DNA of 64,000 nucleotides from Flavobacterium sp. (GCF_027533505.1 NZ_JAPZUB010000041.1:1-64000), one strand, 5' to 3'. Counted from the stretch's first letter, positions 35,216 to 43,374 are shown. The notes: a model not told the origin generated them from the sequence alone. A program made the numbers and translations.

Positions 35216-35383
35216 AGTAAATAGTAAACAGTGAACAGTATGTAGTAAACAGTAAACAGTAAGCAGTAAGCAGTGGACAGTAAGCAGTAAGCAGTGGACA
35301 ATAAGCAGTAATTAGTTGGTAGTAATCACTAGTTACTAATCACTAGTCACTAATCACTAGTCACTAATCACTAATCACTAATC
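35216..35383. repeat. Heptamer array (AGTRARC passing into ACTARTC, 24 units) before paaY
   Basis: Units run AGTAAAT, AGTAAAC, AGTGAAC ... AGTAAGC, AGTGGAC, then AGTAATT, AGTTGGT, AGTAATC and ACTAGTT, ACTAATC, ACTAGTC, all in one 7-nt phase without slippage. The first word is the same as in the coding array at 36322. The array ends 23 bp before paaY. With the reverse arm it fills the 314-bp gap, which holds no gene. Confidence 0.92.
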
Positions 35384-35406
35384 ACAAAAAATAACCAATC
35401 ATTACT

Positions 35407-36003
35407 ATGATATACGCATTCAAAGGGTTCATCCCCGTTATTCACGAGAGTAGTTTTATTCACCCGCAGGCTTCGGTGACGGGGAATGTGATTATTGGGA
35501 AAAACGTATATGTTGGACCCGGGGCTGCTATCCGTGGGGATTGGGGCGAAATCATCATTGAAGACGGGTGCAATGTGCAAGAGAATTGTACGCTACACAT
35601 GTTTCCTGGAAAGACGATGGTCTTGAAAGCGGGTGCGCATATTGGTCACGGTGCCATTATTCACGGTGCTAATGTGGGTGCGAATTGCTTGATTGGGATG
35701 AATGCCGTGTTGATGGATGATGTAAACGTAGGCGATGAATGTATCATCGGGGCGTTGGCGTTTGTCAAAGCGGGGATGCAGATTCCGAATCGGAAGCTGG
35801 TGGTGGGGAATCCGGCTGAAATCATTAAAGACGTTTCGGATGAAATGATTGCTTGGAAAACCAAAGGAACTAAGTTGTACCAACAGTTGCCCCAAGAATG
35901 TTATGAAACGCTACAGGCGGTTGAACCTTTACGAGAAATCCCTAAAGACCGACCCACGCAAGAAGCGTTTTATGCCACCTTACAAGAATTTAAAAAGAAA
36001 TAA
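35407..36003 (+). CDS. paaY: Hexapeptide-repeat protein PaaY
   Basis: Left-handed beta-helix protein of the gamma-carbonic-anhydrase-like family; PaaY is a thioesterase that removes side products of the pathway. Hexapeptide repeats run from about residue 18 to 130 (VTGNVIIGKNVYVGPGAAIRGDWGEIIIEDGCNVQENCTLH). Metal ligands are likely His residues in TLHMFPG and AHIGHGAIIHG. Length 198 aa matches PaaY. Confidence 0.9.
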   Translation: MIYAFKGFIPVIHESSFIHPQASVTGNVIIGKNVYVGPGAAIRGDWGEIIIEDGCNVQENCTLHMFPGKTMVLKAGAHIGHGAIIHGANVGANCLIGMNAVLMDDVNVGDECIIGALAFVKAGMQIPNRKLVVGNPAEIIKDVSDEMIAWKTKGTKLYQQLPQECYETLQAVEPLREIPKDRPTQEAFYATLQEFKKK

Positions 36004-36047
36004 ATACGGGTTCCAATTGTAATCGTTATCCCTTCAATAGGAGAATA

Positions 36048-36075
36048 ACTTGAAACTTGAAACCTGAAACCTGAA
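36048..36075. repeat. Heptamer array (ACYTGAA, 4 units) before the E2 gene
   Basis: ACTTGAA, ACTTGAA, ACCTGAA, ACCTGAA, followed by ACAAAAA; it ends 9 bp before the E2 ATG. It is the reverse complement word of the TTTCAAG arrays after 40573. Confidence 0.8.
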
Positions 36076-36084
36076 ACAAAAACA

Positions 36085-37401
36085 ATGGTTGAATTCAAAA
36101 TGCCCAAGCTGGGTGAAAGTATTGCAGAAGCCACCGTTATCAGTTGGTTGAAAAATGTCGGGGATTATATCGCGGCCGAAGAGACCCTCTTGGAAGTCGC
36201 TACCGACAAAGTAGACAGCGAGGTGCCGTCACCCGTTTCGGGAGTTATTAAAGAAATTCGTTTTCAAAAAAACGATGTGGTTGCCGTGGGCACCGTGATG
36301 GCGTTGATTGAAGCGACGGAGCAGTCTACAGTAAGCAGTGAACAGTCTTCAGTAAGCAGTGAGCAGTCGACAGTAAACAGTGAACAGTCGACAGTAAACA
36401 GTAAACAGTCAGCCGATCAAGGCAGGTCGCAGGCGCAGGCTCCAACTCAGGCGAAGCTGCGTCAGGGGGGGACTACCTTTTTGTCTCCGCTGATCATTAG
36501 CATTGCACAAAAGGAAAACCTCTCGATTGAGGAACTGCAATTGATTCCGGGGTCGGGTGCTGACGGACGTTTACAAAAAAGCGATGTGTATCAGTATTTG
36601 AGCAACCGCAAATACCCCGTGCAAAGTAAACCGGTGGTTGCCAACCCATCGACGTCTTCTTACCCTAAACCGAAAATCAATTATACCGAAGGGAAAGATT
36701 ATATCATCGAAATGGACCGTATGCGCAAGATGATTGCCGACCATATGGTGTATTCGAAGCAAACCTCACCACACGTAACTTCGTATTTGGAGATTGACGT
36801 GACCAACTTGGTGGCATGGCGTACCGCTCATAAAGATACGTTTCAAGCGAAGACTGGGGAGAAGTTGACTTTTACTCCCTTGTTTGTGGAGGCCGTTGCC
36901 AAAGCGATTCAGGAGTATCCGTTGATTAATGTGGCGGTAGAGGACACCAAAATCTATGTACGAAAAGAGATTAATATCGGGATGGCTACCGCACTTCCTA
37001 CTGGGAATTTGATTGTTCCGGTCGTGCGTAATGCCAATGAAAAATCCCTTGCCGCGTTGGCGCAAGAGGTCAATCACTTGGCGGAAAGTGCGCGCAATAA
37101 TAAATTAAAACCCGAAGAGATTCAGGGGAGCACTTTCACGATTTCCAACGTGGGTACCTTCGGAAGTTTGATGGGTACACCGATTATCAACCAACCGGAA
37201 GTGGCGATTTTAGCCTTTGGAATTATCAAAAAGCGTCCGGAGGTGATTACTACGGAAAAAGGAGATGAGATCGCGATTCGCAGTATGATGTTTCTCTCGC
37301 TCTCGTTTGACCATCGGGTGGTGGACGGCTTCTTAGGGGGTTCGTTCCTACGCAAGGTGGGCGATTATCTCGAACAATTTGATACCAACACAACCTACTA
37401 A
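36085..37401 (+). CDS. Dihydrolipoamide acyltransferase (E2), branched-chain 2-oxoacid dehydrogenase
   Basis: Core acyltransferase of a 2-oxoacid dehydrogenase complex; the neighbouring branched-chain aminotransferase and fused E1 suggest branched-chain substrates. One lipoyl domain (EVATDKVDSEVPSP) covers residues 1-75, a subunit-binding domain (FLSPLIISIAQKENLSIEELQLIPGSGADGRLQKSDV) about 130-170, and the catalytic domain ends with SFDHRVVDGFLGG. The linker at residues 80-110 is unusual: it is a 91-bp heptamer array encoding a 7-aa repeat (QSTVSSE-like). Length 438 aa. Confidence 0.92.
   Translation: MVEFKMPKLGESIAEATVISWLKNVGDYIAAEETLLEVATDKVDSEVPSPVSGVIKEIRFQKNDVVAVGTVMALIEATEQSTVSSEQSSVSSEQSTVNSEQSTVNSKQSADQGRSQAQAPTQAKLRQGGTTFLSPLIISIAQKENLSIEELQLIPGSGADGRLQKSDVYQYLSNRKYPVQSKPVVANPSTSSYPKPKINYTEGKDYIIEMDRMRKMIADHMVYSKQTSPHVTSYLEIDVTNLVAWRTAHKDTFQAKTGEKLTFTPLFVEAVAKAIQEYPLINVAVEDTKIYVRKEINIGMATALPTGNLIVPVVRNANEKSLAALAQEVNHLAESARNNKLKPEEIQGSTFTISNVGTFGSLMGTPIINQPEVAILAFGIIKKRPEVITTEKGDEIAIRSMMFLSLSFDHRVVDGFLGGSFLRKVGDYLEQFDTNTTY
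36322..36412 (+). repeat. In-frame heptamer array inside the E2 gene (CAGTNNN, 13 units)
   Basis: Thirteen consecutive 7-nt units each start with CAGT. Units 1, 4, 7, 10 and 13 begin on a codon boundary; all five read CAGTC (TCT, TCT, TCG, TCG, TCA as the next codon). The other eight all read CAGTR (CAGTAAG, CAGTGAA and so on). A CAGTRA unit in the first position would give an in-frame TAA or TGA. The array encodes the Ser/Gln/Glu-rich linker. Confidence 0.95.
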
Positions 37402-37407
37402 AATAGC

Positions 37408-38472
37408 ATGATACCAATGACGCAAGAAATTAAAATTACAAAAGTAGCCCAGTCGCAAGCGGCCGGTGTGGACTTTCACAACATCGTGATGGGCACGCGC
37501 TTTAGCGACCATATGTTTATTTGTGACTATGAAAATGGGGCGTGGCACAACCCGCGTATCGAACCCTTAGCCTTGATTCCGACGCATCCAGCCGCCATGG
37601 CGTTGCATTACGGACAGGCGATATTTGAAGGTATGAAAGCCACCTTGGGTCAAGACGGTACACCGTTGTTGTTCCGTCCGGAGGAGAATGCCAAGCGGTT
37701 AAACCACAGTGCTGATCGTATGGGGATGCCTGCCTTTCCTGAAGATTTGTTTGTGGAAGCATTAAAACAATATGTAGCTATTGAGAAAGCATGGATTCCG
37801 ACACAAGAAGGTAGCGCCTTGTATTTACGTCCGTTTATGTATGCGGATGAGGCGTTTATCGGGATGCGTGCGGCTACCTCGTATAAATTTATCATCATGG
37901 CCTCACCGGCGGGTCCTTTCTTTAGTCGCAAGATTAAACTGTATGCGGAGAAGAAATACGTTCGTGCCGTAAACGGAGGAACTGGAGAAGCGAAAGCGGC
38001 TGGAAATTATGCAGCAGCGATTCGTCCAACTGAGTATGCCAAAGCAAAAGGGTACGACCAAGTCTTGTGGTTGGATGCCCATGATTTTAATTATATCCAA
38101 GAAGTGGGAACCATGAACATTTTCTTTAAAGTGGATGGGAAGTTCATCACCCCGAGTTTGAGTGGTTCTATTTTGAATGGAATTACGCGCATGAGTGTGA
38201 TTGACTTGTTGCGTCACAAAGGCTATGAGGTGACGGAGCGTCCGATTACGATGGATGAAATCAAAGCGGCTCATGCGGCCGGACTTTTAGAAGAAGCCTT
38301 TGGTACGGGAACTGCTGTGGGTATTGCGATGGTGGAGGAAATCGGGAATAATGATTTCACGTTGACCTTGCCCGAAGCCAATCCCGTTTCGCATATGGTC
38401 AATGACACCTTGAATGCCCTTAAAGTTCAACAGGAAGCCGATCCGTTTGGATGGATTGTGCCCGCTCGTTAA
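37408..38472 (+). CDS. ilvE: Branched-chain amino acid aminotransferase
   Basis: PLP-dependent transamination of Leu, Ile and Val, which feeds 2-oxoacids to the adjacent dehydrogenase or works in biosynthesis. FMYADEAFIGMRAATSYKFIIMASPAGPFF, GGTGEAKAAGNYAAAI (Lys that binds PLP) and VGTMNIFFKVDGKFITPSLSGSILNGITRMSVIDLL are class IV signatures. Length 354 aa; the start may be ATG 37408 or 37417. It lies 6 bp after the E2 gene. Confidence 0.93.
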   Translation: MIPMTQEIKITKVAQSQAAGVDFHNIVMGTRFSDHMFICDYENGAWHNPRIEPLALIPTHPAAMALHYGQAIFEGMKATLGQDGTPLLFRPEENAKRLNHSADRMGMPAFPEDLFVEALKQYVAIEKAWIPTQEGSALYLRPFMYADEAFIGMRAATSYKFIIMASPAGPFFSRKIKLYAEKKYVRAVNGGTGEAKAAGNYAAAIRPTEYAKAKGYDQVLWLDAHDFNYIQEVGTMNIFFKVDGKFITPSLSGSILNGITRMSVIDLLRHKGYEVTERPITMDEIKAAHAAGLLEEAFGTGTAVGIAMVEEIGNNDFTLTLPEANPVSHMVNDTLNALKVQQEADPFGWIVPAR

Positions 38473-38497
38473 TTCGCGCTTGACGCGCCCCCTCATT

Positions 38498-40573
38498 ATG
38501 TTAGATAAAAAAATACTTGAAAAAGCGTTTACGACCTTAGTGACTGCCAAAACAATGGCGGAATGGTACGAAGCGAATTTTAAAACCGTTTCCAAATATG
38601 TGCATGCAACATCACGCGGTCATGAAGCGATTCAGATTGCGGTGGCGATGCAATTGGGTCCCCAAGATTATGCCTTCCCGTATTACCGTGATGACGCGAT
38701 GTTGTTGGGGATTGGCATGCAGCCCTATGATTTGATGTTGCAATTGCTGGCGAAGCGTGACGATCCGTTTTCTGGGGGTCGCACGTACTACTGTCACCCG
38801 AGTTTGCGCGATGCTGACAAACCCAAGATTCCGCACCAGTCGTCTGCGACGGGGATGCAAGCGATTCCCGCGACGGGCGCTGCGATGGGATTTTGGTACA
38901 AAGAGAATTGCCCCCCGACCCCCGAAGGGGGCGGATTCGAAGCAGAATTACCCCCGTTGGGGGAAAGGGGGCTGGTGGTTTGTTCGCTGGGTGATGCTTC
39001 GGTGACAGAAGGAGAGATTGCGGAAGCGTTTCAAATGGCGGCGTTGAAGCAGTTGCCGATTTTATATTTAGTACAAGATAACGGCTGGGATATTTCGGCG
39101 AATGCCAAAGAAACCCGTGCCCAAAATGCGTTTGAATATGCGAAGGGCTTCCATGGTTTGGAGGCGATTAGCATTGATGGCGCGAATTTTATAGAAAGTT
39201 ATACCGCACTGGAGCAGGTCATTCAAACGATACGTACCGAGCGTCGTCCGTTTTTGGTACATGCGAAAGTGCCGTTGTTGAACCACCACACTTCTGGGGT
39301 GCGCATGGAATGGTACCGGGACGACTTGGACGAAGCGCGTTCGCGGGATCCATATCCGGTGCTATGGCAACAAATGCGGGAAGCGGGTTTCACGGAAAGC
39401 GATTTGCAAGCGATTGAAGCCGCCGTTTTAGCAAAAGTGGAAGCGGATTACGAAAAGGCGTTGGCGGCAGAAGATCCACGCCCGGAGGATTTGTTTACGC
39501 ATGATTTTGCCCCTACACCGATTACGGAGGAAGTGGGCGAGCGCTGTCCAGAGCGGGAGGATAAAGTGGTGATGGTGGATTGTGCTTTGTTTGCCGTCGA
39601 AGAACTGATGAAACAGCATCCCGAATGTTTGTTGTACGGACAAGACGTAGGTGGACGCTTGGGCGGTGTATTCCGTGAAGCGGCGACCTTGGCGCAGAAG
39701 TTTGGCGACAACCGGGTATTTAATACGCCCATTCAAGAAGCCTTTATTGTGGGTTCGACCGTGGGGATGTCGGCGGTAGGCTTAAAACCGATTGTTGAGG
39801 TACAGTTTGCCGATTACATTTGGCCGGGCTTAAACCAGTTGTTTACCGAGGTGAGTCGCTCCAACTATTTAACCAACGGAAAGTGGCCGGTGAGTATGAT
39901 CTTGCGGGTGCCGATTGGGGCGTATGGTAGCGGCGGACCTTATCACTCGTCTTCTGTGGAGAGTGTGTTGACGAATATTCGTGGGATTAAGATTGCGTAT
40001 CCGAGTAACGGGGCGGACTTGAAGGGCTTGCTGAAAGCGGCTTACTACGACCCGAATCCGGTGGTGATTTTGGAACACAAAGGGTTGTACTGGAGTAAGG
40101 TGAAAGGCACGGAGATGGCGCGGGTGAACGAACCTTCGGAAGACTATGTGTTACCGTTTGGAAAAGCAACTATTGTACAAGAAATATGGCCGCAAGAAAC
40201 CCAAGAGACCGTTACGGTGATTACCTACGGGATGGGGGTGCATTGGGCATTGAACGCTTCGGCGGGGATGGCAACACAGGTGGAGATTGTGGACTTGCGT
40301 ACGCTGTATCCTCTGGATGAAGAAACGATTTTCAAATCAGTACGTAAGGCGAAGAAATGTTTGGTGGTGACGGAAGAGCCGGTGAACAATTCGTTTGCAC
40401 GGAGTTTGGCGGGTCGTATTCAAGAGGTGTGTTTCCGTGACTTGGATGCGCCGGTGATGGTGATTGGTTCGGAAAATCTTCCGGCGATACCGTTGAACAG
40501 TACGCTAGAGCAAACGATGATTCCTAGTGCGGAAAAGGTGCGGGTGAAGATTGAAGAACTTTTACGGTATTAG
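38498..40573 (+). CDS. 2-oxoisovalerate dehydrogenase E1, fused alpha and beta subunits
   Basis: Decarboxylates branched-chain 2-oxoacids and loads the E2 lipoyl arm. The alpha part has the TPP motif LGDASVTEGEIAEAFQMAALKQLPILYLVQDNGWDIS. The beta part starts near residue 350 (VMVDCALFAVEELMKQHPECLLYGQDVGGRLGGVF) and ends with the transketolase C domain. The track start at 38414 overlaps ilvE; the ATG at 38498 (MLDKKILEKAF) gives 691 aa. A GC-rich palindromic repeat adds about 20 residues (CPPTPEGGGFEAELPPLGER) just before the TPP motif without breaking the frame. Confidence 0.92.
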   Translation: MLDKKILEKAFTTLVTAKTMAEWYEANFKTVSKYVHATSRGHEAIQIAVAMQLGPQDYAFPYYRDDAMLLGIGMQPYDLMLQLLAKRDDPFSGGRTYYCHPSLRDADKPKIPHQSSATGMQAIPATGAAMGFWYKENCPPTPEGGGFEAELPPLGERGLVVCSLGDASVTEGEIAEAFQMAALKQLPILYLVQDNGWDISANAKETRAQNAFEYAKGFHGLEAISIDGANFIESYTALEQVIQTIRTERRPFLVHAKVPLLNHHTSGVRMEWYRDDLDEARSRDPYPVLWQQMREAGFTESDLQAIEAAVLAKVEADYEKALAAEDPRPEDLFTHDFAPTPITEEVGERCPEREDKVVMVDCALFAVEELMKQHPECLLYGQDVGGRLGGVFREAATLAQKFGDNRVFNTPIQEAFIVGSTVGMSAVGLKPIVEVQFADYIWPGLNQLFTEVSRSNYLTNGKWPVSMILRVPIGAYGSGGPYHSSSVESVLTNIRGIKIAYPSNGADLKGLLKAAYYDPNPVVILEHKGLYWSKVKGTEMARVNEPSEDYVLPFGKATIVQEIWPQETQETVTVITYGMGVHWALNASAGMATQVEIVDLRTLYPLDEETIFKSVRKAKKCLVVTEEPVNNSFARSLAGRIQEVCFRDLDAPVMVIGSENLPAIPLNSTLEQTMIPSAEKVRVKIEELLRY
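38910..38974. repeat. GC-rich palindromic repeat inserted in frame in the E1 gene
   Basis: CCCCCGACCCCCGAAGGGGG and TACCCCCGTTGGGGGAAAGG form two C-run/G-run hairpins in about 65 bp. The composition differs sharply from the rest of the gene. The encoded segment is Pro/Gly rich and falls where E1 proteins normally go straight into the TPP fold. Confidence 0.7.
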
Positions 40574-40980
40574 TTTAAAGTTTCAGGTTTCAAGTTTCAA
40601 GTTTTGGAACGTATAGAATCCCGAGGATGATCAGGTGTGGTTGTTCTCGGGGTTTTGTTTTTGTTTAAAGTTTAAAGTTTAAGGTTTCAGGTTTCAGGTT
40701 TATCCCGGAATTTCGGGATCAGGTTTCAAGTTGTGGTGTAAAAGCTTAATTCTCTTAATGGTTAATTTAGTATATAGCGACTTTTTTTAACCGCAAAGTG
40801 GCAAAGAATTCGCAAAGTTCGCGAAGTTTTTAAAGGGGAGGAAGGCGCTGCGCTTTTGGTAAGTTTCAGGTTTGAAGTTTCAAGTTTCAAGTTTCAGGTT
40901 GGGGTGTAATGAGGACGTATGTGGGATTGCGGGAGGAAAAGTTTAAAAAAGTGTAATGGAGTAAATTGTCGTTTCGATTA
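40574..40980. repeat. 407-bp gap with GTTTCAA heptamers and a terminator-like hairpin
   Basis: No gene. Arrays of GTTTAAA, GTTTCAG and GTTTCAA occur at 40573-40607 (starting on the last base of the E1 stop codon), about 40668-40735 and about 40863-40900. The second is interrupted by the palindrome ATCCCG-GAATTT-CGGGAT. The rest is low-complexity AT-rich sequence. Confidence 0.75.
40620..40661 (+). terminator. Possible terminator of the E2-ilvE-E1 unit
   Basis: CCCGAG and CTCGGG, separated by 20 bases, are followed by GTTTTGTTTTTG. The loop is long, so the call is tentative, but it is the first such structure after the last gene of the cluster. Confidence 0.4.
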
Positions 40981-41154
40981 CTAAGGAGCTCTACAACGTC
41001 CTGTTTGTTTCATTTCGACGATAGGAGAAATCCCATTCCATTCTTCACGCAACGATTGAAACCCATGGTAAAAATTAAATCCATCAAAATAAAAAACCAC
41101 TTTTTTGGGAGGTATTTGTTGGATTTCTTCAGCTTGTTTTATTTCTTCAGTCAT
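40981..41154 (-). pseudogene. NYN-domain protein remnant
   Basis: A 57-aa frame contains PKKVVFYFDGFNFYHGFQSLREEWNG, which resembles the start of NYN (PIN-like RNase) proteins (their typical D-G-x-N-x-Y-x-G). The frame then ends, far short of the usual 180-250 aa. The start at 41154 (MTEEIKQ) is preferred over 41196, whose leader holds a terminator-like hairpin. Probably a decayed gene at the edge of the island. Confidence 0.4.
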
Positions 41155-41164
41155 AAGTGCATAT

Positions 41165-41188
41165 AAAAAAAAAGCTCCCAGTAGGAGC
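41165..41188 (-). terminator. Minus-strand terminator before the NYN remnant
   Basis: On the minus strand GCTCC-TACTG-GGAGC is followed by nine T residues. It lies directly upstream of the NYN remnant and has no obvious gene of its own. Confidence 0.55.
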
Positions 41189-41196
41189 AGGTTCAT

Positions 41197-41821
41197 AATA
41201 CTGAGATTATGAGGTGGCGTTAATAGGTAACAAAAATAAAACTATTTTTTATAAAAACAATTTTTTTGTTTCAGGTTTCAAGTTTATTCCGCTTCGCTCC
41301 ATCAGTCGGCTAAAGCCTCGTGTCAGGTTTCAAGTTTAAAGTTTTAGGTTGGTGGGTTGGTGGGAGGTATGTGGTTCTAGTGGGGTTTTTACTTTTTGTC
41401 TTGACACAAAAAGTAACAAAAAAGTCAAGGCATTTGCAGTGAACAGTTGCAGTATTCAGAAATCAGTATTGCTAAATAAATCTAGATGCTTCAATTCATT
41501 TATTCGGTGCTCCTATGCAGATGCTGTTTTTTGAACTTGAAACCATTCATAATTTATAATTCATCATTCATAATTATAAAAATGTGGGTTGCTCCTTGCC
41601 GCTCCAACCCTTGAAAAGATACGCTTTTTTCTATTAGGCCGAGGACGTCCTACAAACGTATGTGCACGAATACACTGAAAACCGTCCTGTTTTGATCGTT
41701 CTTCAGTTATCGGTTGGAATTTTGAATTTTGTTTTTTTTAAAATTTAAGGTTGTTGTGTTATATGAATGCCTGTGGATTAGTGGAGGAGGGTAAAAGTTT
41801 ATGTAGCCTTCCCTAAAAATG
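41197..41821. other. 625-bp gap without a gene
   Basis: Contains scattered GTTTCAA-type heptamers (about 41268-41281 and 41323-41346), a TTCATAA-type stretch (about 41542-41580) and AT-rich filler. The 62-aa frames of the track here have no recognisable content. The perfect palindrome at 41803-41835 closes it. Confidence 0.6.
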
Positions 41822-41835
41822 TTAGGGAAGGCTAC
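41803..41835. terminator. Perfect 14-bp hairpin at the end of the 105-aa ORF
   Basis: GTAGCCTTCCCTAA and TTAGGGAAGGCTAC form a perfect stem around AAATG. It includes the stop codon of the minus-strand ORF. It has only a weak T run on the minus side, so it may be a terminator or an element end. Confidence 0.45.
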
Positions 41836-42139
41836 ACTCAGTTTGATTAATCAGATTTTCAAAAGCTTTTGTAATTCTAACTAATTGCGTCTGCTCTTCT
41901 TCAAATAAAGTGTTAAGGTCTGGCACATTATCTTTCCAACTTATTCTAAATTTTAATGGCTGTTCAGAAAGTAAAGCCTTAATGAAATTGTCAGGTAAAT
42001 TTTTATCAATATGAGAAAGTCTATTTAAATCGAACTTATATCTGGAATTTGCAGGAATAGCATTTAAGTGAACACCTCTGCGATTACCAATTTTCAAACG
42101 TCTTTGTAGTTCTGTTAAAAGTTTCTCTGTTAATTCCAT
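41822..42139 (-). CDS. Hypothetical protein, possibly the N-terminal remnant of a larger protein
   Basis: A 105-aa soluble, charged protein: LLTELQRRLKIGNRRGVHLNAIPANSRYKFDLNRLSHID, then LPDNFIKALLSEQPLKFRISWKD and FEEEQTQLVRITKAFENLINQTE. I recall similar wording at the N-termini of large helicase-like proteins, but cannot confirm it. The last residues (CSLP) are encoded by the hairpin, which looks like a truncation point. Weak case for an intact gene. Confidence 0.5.
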   Translation of the reverse strand: MELTEKLLTELQRRLKIGNRRGVHLNAIPANSRYKFDLNRLSHIDKNLPDNFIKALLSEQPLKFRISWKDNVPDLNTLFEEEQTQLVRITKAFENLINQTECSLP

Positions 42140-42395
42140 ATAGTCTTATAGTGCGTTGAATAAAATTAGCTGTTTAGTTTTTATTATGCATTGTTTTGTG
42201 AGTCATGCAAATCCAAAAGGGCTTCTACTTTAATTTATATTAAATCTCATATACTGTGACATAATTTCAATCCACAAACCTGATTAGGTGGGCAAAGAGA
42301 TAATTAGTATCCTGTCTAATTTAAAACTTTCCCTGTGAATTTTAAACATTTATTTTAAAAATATCTAACATAACTCACATCTAAATCTAACATTT

Positions 42396-43298
42396 TTACA
42401 ACAAGTCATCAATTATATCACAAAAATCAAATTCATGAATTAGAACTATTGTATGTCCATCTTTTCGCATATTTAGTGCTTTCTCTACTTTTCTACCATA
42501 ACAAGCAAATGCCCATGCAGGATTACCATTATCACCAACAATTAAATAATCAGTTTTTTTATTTACAGACTCTGTAGGGATTCCTCCAAGTTTTAAGATG
42601 TCATTATGCAATGATTCTCTGTTTCCTCTTTTTAGTACACCAGTAATACAGAATGTTTTACCCTTAAATTCTACATTAGGTTCACTTGAACAAAGACCAA
42701 AAATATTTATACCTGATGTTTCATTTTTAATTTTTTCAGAAACTTCTTTATCATTAATTTTAATGAATTGATTGAAATAAGCCTTAAGTACAAGAATTTC
42801 TTCTTCCTCAATTTTTCCATCAGATACAATTGAGAGAATTATACTTCTTAATTCATCATATGGGTAATATGTGTTGAGATGATCATTATCTTCTAACCAT
42901 TTATGTAAATCATGTATTTCTCTTTCATTTATCTCTCCATCGGCTAGAATTCCATGACAAAGTCCTTGTAGAGTTTGAAGGTCAGTAGTTACTACATTGT
43001 AATAATAATTATCGGCTTCATATTTTTGACAAAGCCAATACAAGTCTTCAATGGCTTCTGATGAAGGTATGCTATTGGTGCTTGTAGCTGCAATTATTGA
43101 CATGAACTCGTTAAATGGATTTCTCGAAATTAAATTATTGTGAGTTTGAGCCCATTTTTTTAATTCATTTATTTCTTTCTCATTTACCTCACCATCGAGA
43201 TTTATACCTACTAGAATTCCTTTTAAAGAATTAATTGCTTTGTCAGCTTGTGATTTTGCCGTTAAAATATTTAGTGTTATTTGGTCTATATTACTCAT
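42396..43298 (-). CDS. BRCT domain protein with N-terminal TerB-like helical repeats
   Basis: A 300-aa protein. Residues about 1-190 hold three helical segments with acidic DGEVNEKEI, DGEINEREI and DGKIEEEEI motifs, like TerB/tellurite-resistance domains. Residues about 208-298 are a BRCT domain of the DNA-ligase type: FKGKTFCITGVLKRGNRESLHNDILKLGGIPTESVNKKTDYLIVGDNG. Such proteins may sense or bind DNA ends or partners; no enzyme activity is visible. It lies in the AT-rich island downstream of the big ATPase on the same strand. Confidence 0.8.
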   Translation of the reverse strand: MSNIDQITLNILTAKSQADKAINSLKGILVGINLDGEVNEKEINELKKWAQTHNNLISRNPFNEFMSIIAATSTNSIPSSEAIEDLYWLCQKYEADNYYYNVVTTDLQTLQGLCHGILADGEINEREIHDLHKWLEDNDHLNTYYPYDELRSIILSIVSDGKIEEEEILVLKAYFNQFIKINDKEVSEKIKNETSGINIFGLCSSEPNVEFKGKTFCITGVLKRGNRESLHNDILKLGGIPTESVNKKTDYLIVGDNGNPAWAFACYGRKVEKALNMRKDGHTIVLIHEFDFCDIIDDLL

Positions 43299-43374
43299 AA
43301 GTTTGATTTAAAATTTGTTGTAATGTTTAGATTTTCAGAGAGGGAGATTTCAGAGCATAAAACTGTCAATATAC

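Noticed and set aside
35095-35383. Arrays as plain assembly artefact
   Set aside because: The words differ from gap to gap, arrays abut stop and start codons, and one array keeps an open reading frame inside a gene; an assembly artefact would not do this. Unit numbers could still be misassembled.
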